From positions 1 to 9,659 of the forward strand of contig JASHRB010000450.1 of assembly GCA_030037575.1 (NCBI GenBank): DNA of 9,659 nucleotides, in the 5' to 3' direction. Under the pieces are notes generated by a model that had not been told where the DNA came from, ran no database searches, and saw only the letters and a program-made list of their open reading frames with translations. The position numbers and the translations under genes are program-made. Positions 8,201 to 9,659 of the stretch are shown here, in pieces. This DNA is from Candidatus Sulfotelmatobacter sp. Lineage in GTDB: Bacteria > Acidobacteriota > Terriglobia > Terriglobales > Acidobacteriaceae. Positions within the stretch are counted from its first letter, which is position 1; each line of letters opens with the position of its first letter.

Positions 8201-8989
8201 GGCAAGCTGCCGCTTGGGACGCAGAAGATCCGCATCACAACCAACCTGCAGATTTATTGGGACAGCATTCTGGTCGACCGAACCCCGCAGCCCGCTGCAC
8301 GCGAAATCCCTCGCCCGGCGGCTGCGCCGCCCCCGGCTAAAACCGGTGATCTATTAGAAAACGCCGGCCTTCGGGATGACGCCAGCTACTATGATCCGCA
8401 ACTGGGAATGCGTCATTCCGAGCGCAGCCGTCTTTCCAGCGCAGCGAGGAATCTTGCGAGGGACGCCTCGGGTGAGTTGCATCTCAATGAGATTCCGCTA
8501 ATAGCCGCCGATCTCGAGCATCACGGATACCCGCTGAAGATCGAAGGCACGCCGCCGGGGAACGTCAATTACATCTATGAGCAGGCGAGCGCGACCGGGC
8601 CGTACACGCGGCCTGTTGGAACGTATACGCGATATGGCGACGTGCTGCCGCTGCTTACGGCCACCGACGATAAACTTGCCGTTTTCGGATCGGGCGATGA
8701 AGTGCGTCTTGAGTTCGATCCATCGCTTCTGCCTGCCTTACCGTCGGGATGGGTTCGCGACTACTTCTTCGCCGCCTACGGCTACGAGAAAGATATGGAT
8801 TTCTACGCGGCCGACGGCAATTATGTTGCGCCGCTACCGTTTATGACGATGGGCGTTTATCCATATGGTCCGTCAAAATCGTTCCCGCTCGACGACGATC
8901 ATCTGAAATATCTGCTCGAATACAACACGCGGCACATGTCGGGCGACGAGCAGCGAGGATATTGGTTCGATTACGGAACCAAGCCGTAG
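5276..8989 (+). CDS. Exported TPR / FG-GAP / ASPIC-UnbV protein with a large uncharacterised C-terminal region
   Basis: 1237 residues; an in-frame stop at 5261-5263 makes ATG 5276 the first possible ATG. Residues 1-22 look like a signal peptide without a convincing lipobox. Five 34-residue TPRs span 34-203. Seven calcium-loop motifs start at 278, 331, 387, 450 (degenerate, DYNNDRAVD), 498, 548 and 605, forming a likely propeller. The ASPIC/UnbV domain covers about 635-705 (WPTG 699-702). Residues 728-1237 begin CPTLFVWDGERYRF and include WVGPGQRDLP, LQIYWD and YTRYGDVLPLL; I know of no function for this part. Two repeat-like segments sit in frame, at residues about 780-804 and 1046-1065. The TPR plus propeller layout suggests a periplasmic or surface scaffold. 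It pairs with the upstream CRTAC1-type gene and with the TPR-bearing cytochrome. No start-proximal Shine-Dalgarno is seen. Domain calls are firm; the cellular role is inference. Confidence 0.9.
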   Translation: MKPRISVVYGGVCLAALGLFTAGPQGPSKTNPLEAARLNNLGAAYMNQQLFEKGLRQFRQAAELDSQLRIARLNEGIALLNLQKFDEAKAALADSLKLDPKSPQAWYNLGLLAKNTGDAQTAIDDFKRVTEIDANDADTWYFLGASYVQARQFPEAIDAFQHALKINPLHASAEFGLSRAYQQSGQVDLARENLKRFQYITQNKLGSPMSLAYGEQGSYSRAVDSPQSALRPPPQIKVQFVDVTKEAGLSSEPISATSVDGHPLVDALPLSPGACFLDYDSDGRVDIFLARNRLQGGVSLYHNLGNGKFEDVTKRAGLYPELEAIGCTAGDYDNDGATDLAISHSGGVALLHNEKNGTFKDATEPAGVKTAGAEAENATPEGLTFIDYDHDGDLDLYGAGGLTMVKKLGAGGPTNVFGFSAMWRNNGNGTFTAVDLGLSAPGANNAIGTDYNNDRAVDLVVSGQEPTIFENPREGKFLPRQPWSMPMPAEATGVAVFDFDHDGWMDLAFTHNGPPGLTLWRNNHGKSFDRVPLPETNWVRAYGVAAFDYDNDGWVDLVAVGETKDGRGEIRLFRNLGPQGFSDLTAEVGLDKIQLKEPRAIITGDYDNDGAVDLLITQNRGPVVLLRNEGGNRNHWLQLALKGLADNKSAIGTKVEVFAGGNRQKFEIYGSNGYLGQNSPYLTVGLGDAKAADVVRMLWPTGVLQDEVNVEGDRQQNITEIDRRGSSCPTLFVWDGERYRFVADMLGAGVVGHWVGPGQRDLPRPVEYIKIKRDMIRERPNSHSWASSERALSQNQREMGHPKSTLSFRFMEPLEEAVYLDQVRLLAVDHPKDLDVYPNEYFASNPPYPQFKVVVSRSARPPAGAWDEHGHDVLPDLLAHRYFGDFALTPFLGFAQPHRLTLDLGAPYDGGPLWLLLHGEVEYFSANSMYAASQAGVHAIPPYVEAIGRDGKGTRVIDDMGFPAGGPRTMTADFSGKLPLGTQKIRITTNLQIYWDSILVDRTPQPAAREIPRPAAAPPPAKTGDLLENAGLRDDASYYDPQLGMRHSERSRLSSAARNLARDASGELHLNEIPLIAADLEHHGYPLKIEGTPPGNVNYIYEQASATGPYTRPVGTYTRYGDVLPLLTATDDKLAVFGSGDEVRLEFDPSLLPALPSGWVRDYFFAAYGYEKDMDFYAADGNYVAPLPFMTMGVYPYGPSKSFPLDDDHLKYLLEYNTRHMSGDEQRGYWFDYGTKP
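7615..7684. repeat. Palindromic repeat-like segment inserted in frame in the coding sequence
   Basis: A hairpin runs from TTGGGCAAGC (7627-7636) to GCTTTGTCCCAA (7646-7657), about ten pairs with two single-base bulges. An outer pair, CTTGGG (7626-7631) with CCCAAG (7679-7684), brackets the segment. It ends with ATGGGGCACCCC-like sequence which, from memory, is typical of interspersed repeats in Acidobacteriota. It encodes a polar, low-complexity stretch (about residues 780-804, rich in S, N, Q, R, H) between two well-structured parts, KIKRDM and LSFRFMEPLEEAVYLDQ. The family identity is recollection and needs a search. Confidence 0.6.
8411..8470. repeat. 'GTCATTCCGAGCG...GCGAGGAATCT' type repeat inserted in frame
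   Basis: The segment starts cgtcattccgagcgcag and continues to gcagcgaggaatctt. Arms ATTCC (8415-8419) and GGAAT (8448-8452) pair, as do GCGC (8422-8425) and GCGC (8439-8442). A further CGAGG-GACG-CCTCG hairpin lies at 8457-8470. The encoded peptide (residues 1046-1061, RHSERSR...ARNLA) is, from memory, the typical translation of a very common bacterial interspersed repeat. The frame is kept through it. Confidence 0.7.
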
Positions 8990-9111
8990 GAAGTTCGTGC
9001 GATCCGACGGCTGGATTGTTCACTTGATCTTTGCTGAGAACTGAGAAGCGTCGTATGGAATCGTTTTAATGTTGACATTTTCTTGTCTTTCATAATTCAA
9101 TAGCCCAACCC
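8990..9111. other. Intergenic region before the permease
   Basis: This 122-nt gap holds no gene. A short direct repeat, tgagaac/tgagaag, lies at about 9033-9047. I see no hairpin followed by a T-run, so the end of the operon transcript is not marked. The 3' half is AT-rich and carries the candidate promoter at 9072-9101. Confidence 0.5.
9072..9101 (+). promoter_or_regulatory. Candidate sigma70-type promoter of the permease gene
   Basis: A perfect TTGACA (9072-9077) is followed after 18 nt by TTCAAT (9096-9101), four of six to TATAAT. The alternative CATAAT (9091-9096) is closer to consensus, but its spacer is only 13 nt. Using TTCAAT, transcription would begin near 9108, only a few nt before the ATG at 9112. 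Confidence 0.45.
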
Positions 9112-9659
9112 ATGGAAACCTCCACCGCCGCTCCTCCTGCCGTACCGCGCCTGCGTCGCACACTCACACTCTGGGATCTGATTTTCTACGGAATCGTGCT
9201 GATTCAGCCGATCGCGCCCGTGCCCTTGTACGGCGTGGCGCAGCAACTTTCCGATGGCCACTTCGTCACCATTATCCTCATCGCGCTGTTTGCCATGTTG
9301 ATCACGGCCGTGAGCTACGGGCGCATGGGCGCACTTTATCCTACCGCGGGCTCGGCCTACACCTATGTTGGTAAGGGATTGAATCCTCACCTTGGTTTTT
9401 TGGCTGGCTGGGCGATGATTCTCGACTATCTGTTGCAGCCGCTGATCAATACTGTTTGGATTTCCACGGCATTGCATGAACGGTACGTACACCAGGTTCC
9501 ATATGTCATTTGGGCCCTGTTGATCGCGGGCATCATGACGGTGCTGAATCTGATTGGCGTTAAGGCTTCAGCGAACGCGAATAAAGTGCTGCTGGGGATC
9601 ATGACGGTGGTGGTTGCTGCGTTTGTGGTGCTGGCTCTGAAATATTTGTATGGCGGACA
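9112..9659 (+). CDS. APC-family amino acid/polyamine permease, N-terminal part (3' end outside window)
   Basis: The open frame runs from ATG 9112 to the window edge, 182 complete codons without a stop. After a short polar N-terminus (residues 1-16) come TM helices at about 21-42, 51-72, 92-117, 130-149 and 157-177. The segment LTLWDLIFYGIVLIQPIAP matches the first, substrate-contacting helix of APC-superfamily transporters, and PTAGSAYTYVGKGLNPHLGF matches the conserved region between TM2 and TM3. This supports an inner-membrane secondary transporter for amino acids or polyamines; the substrate cannot be told from this part. A complete protein would have about 12 helices. No Shine-Dalgarno is visible before the ATG. 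The next downstream ATG (Met62) is inside a helix, so 9112 is the best start. Confidence 0.88.
   Translation, partial: METSTAAPPAVPRLRRTLTLWDLIFYGIVLIQPIAPVPLYGVAQQLSDGHFVTIILIALFAMLITAVSYGRMGALYPTAGSAYTYVGKGLNPHLGFLAGWAMILDYLLQPLINTVWISTALHERYVHQVPYVIWALLIAGIMTVLNLIGVKASANANKVLLGIMTVVVAAFVVLALKYLYGG

Noticed and set aside
3411..8470. CRISPR array or tandem repeat locus
   Set aside because: The repeats are of different kinds, unevenly spaced over kilobases, and lie largely inside coding sequence; there are no regular spacers or cas genes.
3411..8470. Insertion sequence or transposon remnants
   Set aside because: No transposase coding sequence, no long terminal inverted repeats and no obvious target-site duplications; the segments are only about 60-80 nt.

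Overview
The window reads as a piece of an Acidobacteriota-like chromosome, most likely a soil or sediment member of the Terriglobia/Koribacter type. That is an inference from gene content: a multiheme cytochrome fused to TPRs, large secreted FG-GAP/ASPIC-UnbV proteins, an amidase and an APC permease, moderately high GC, and several interspersed palindromic repeats of kinds common in such genomes. All real genes are on the + strand. There is no CRISPR array, rRNA, tRNA or insertion sequence.

Layout. Bases 1-407 hold the C-terminal end of an amidase-signature enzyme. After a 160-nt gap comes a three-gene block. (1) 568-3390 encodes a 940-residue membrane-anchored cytochrome with about five N-terminal TM helices, five CxxCH haem c sites, a beta-rich module and five C-terminal TPRs. 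(2) 3387-5150, overlapping gene 1 by 4 nt (GTGA), encodes a 587-residue exported CRTAC1-type protein with seven FG-GAP/calcium-loop repeats and an ASPIC/UnbV domain. (3) 5276-8989 encodes a 1237-residue exported protein with five TPRs, seven FG-GAP loops, an ASPIC/UnbV domain and a C-terminal region of about 510 residues that I cannot name. After 122 nt, perhaps carrying a TTGACA promoter, an APC-family amino acid/polyamine permease starts at 9112 and runs off the end.

How they may work together. The three central genes look like one operon for an extracytoplasmic assembly: an inner-membrane-tethered pentahaem electron carrier with a protein-docking TPR tail, plus two calcium-dependent beta-propeller proteins, one with its own TPRs. 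The substrate and partner are not visible in the sequence. The amidase and permease are flanking genes with no clear link.

The most unusual feature is a set of four interspersed-repeat-like segments inside this operon. One forms the signal-peptide region of gene 2, one lies just before gene 3's start codon, and two are in frame inside gene 3 and appear to add extra peptide. This resembles the in-frame palindromic elements described in Rickettsia (RPE).
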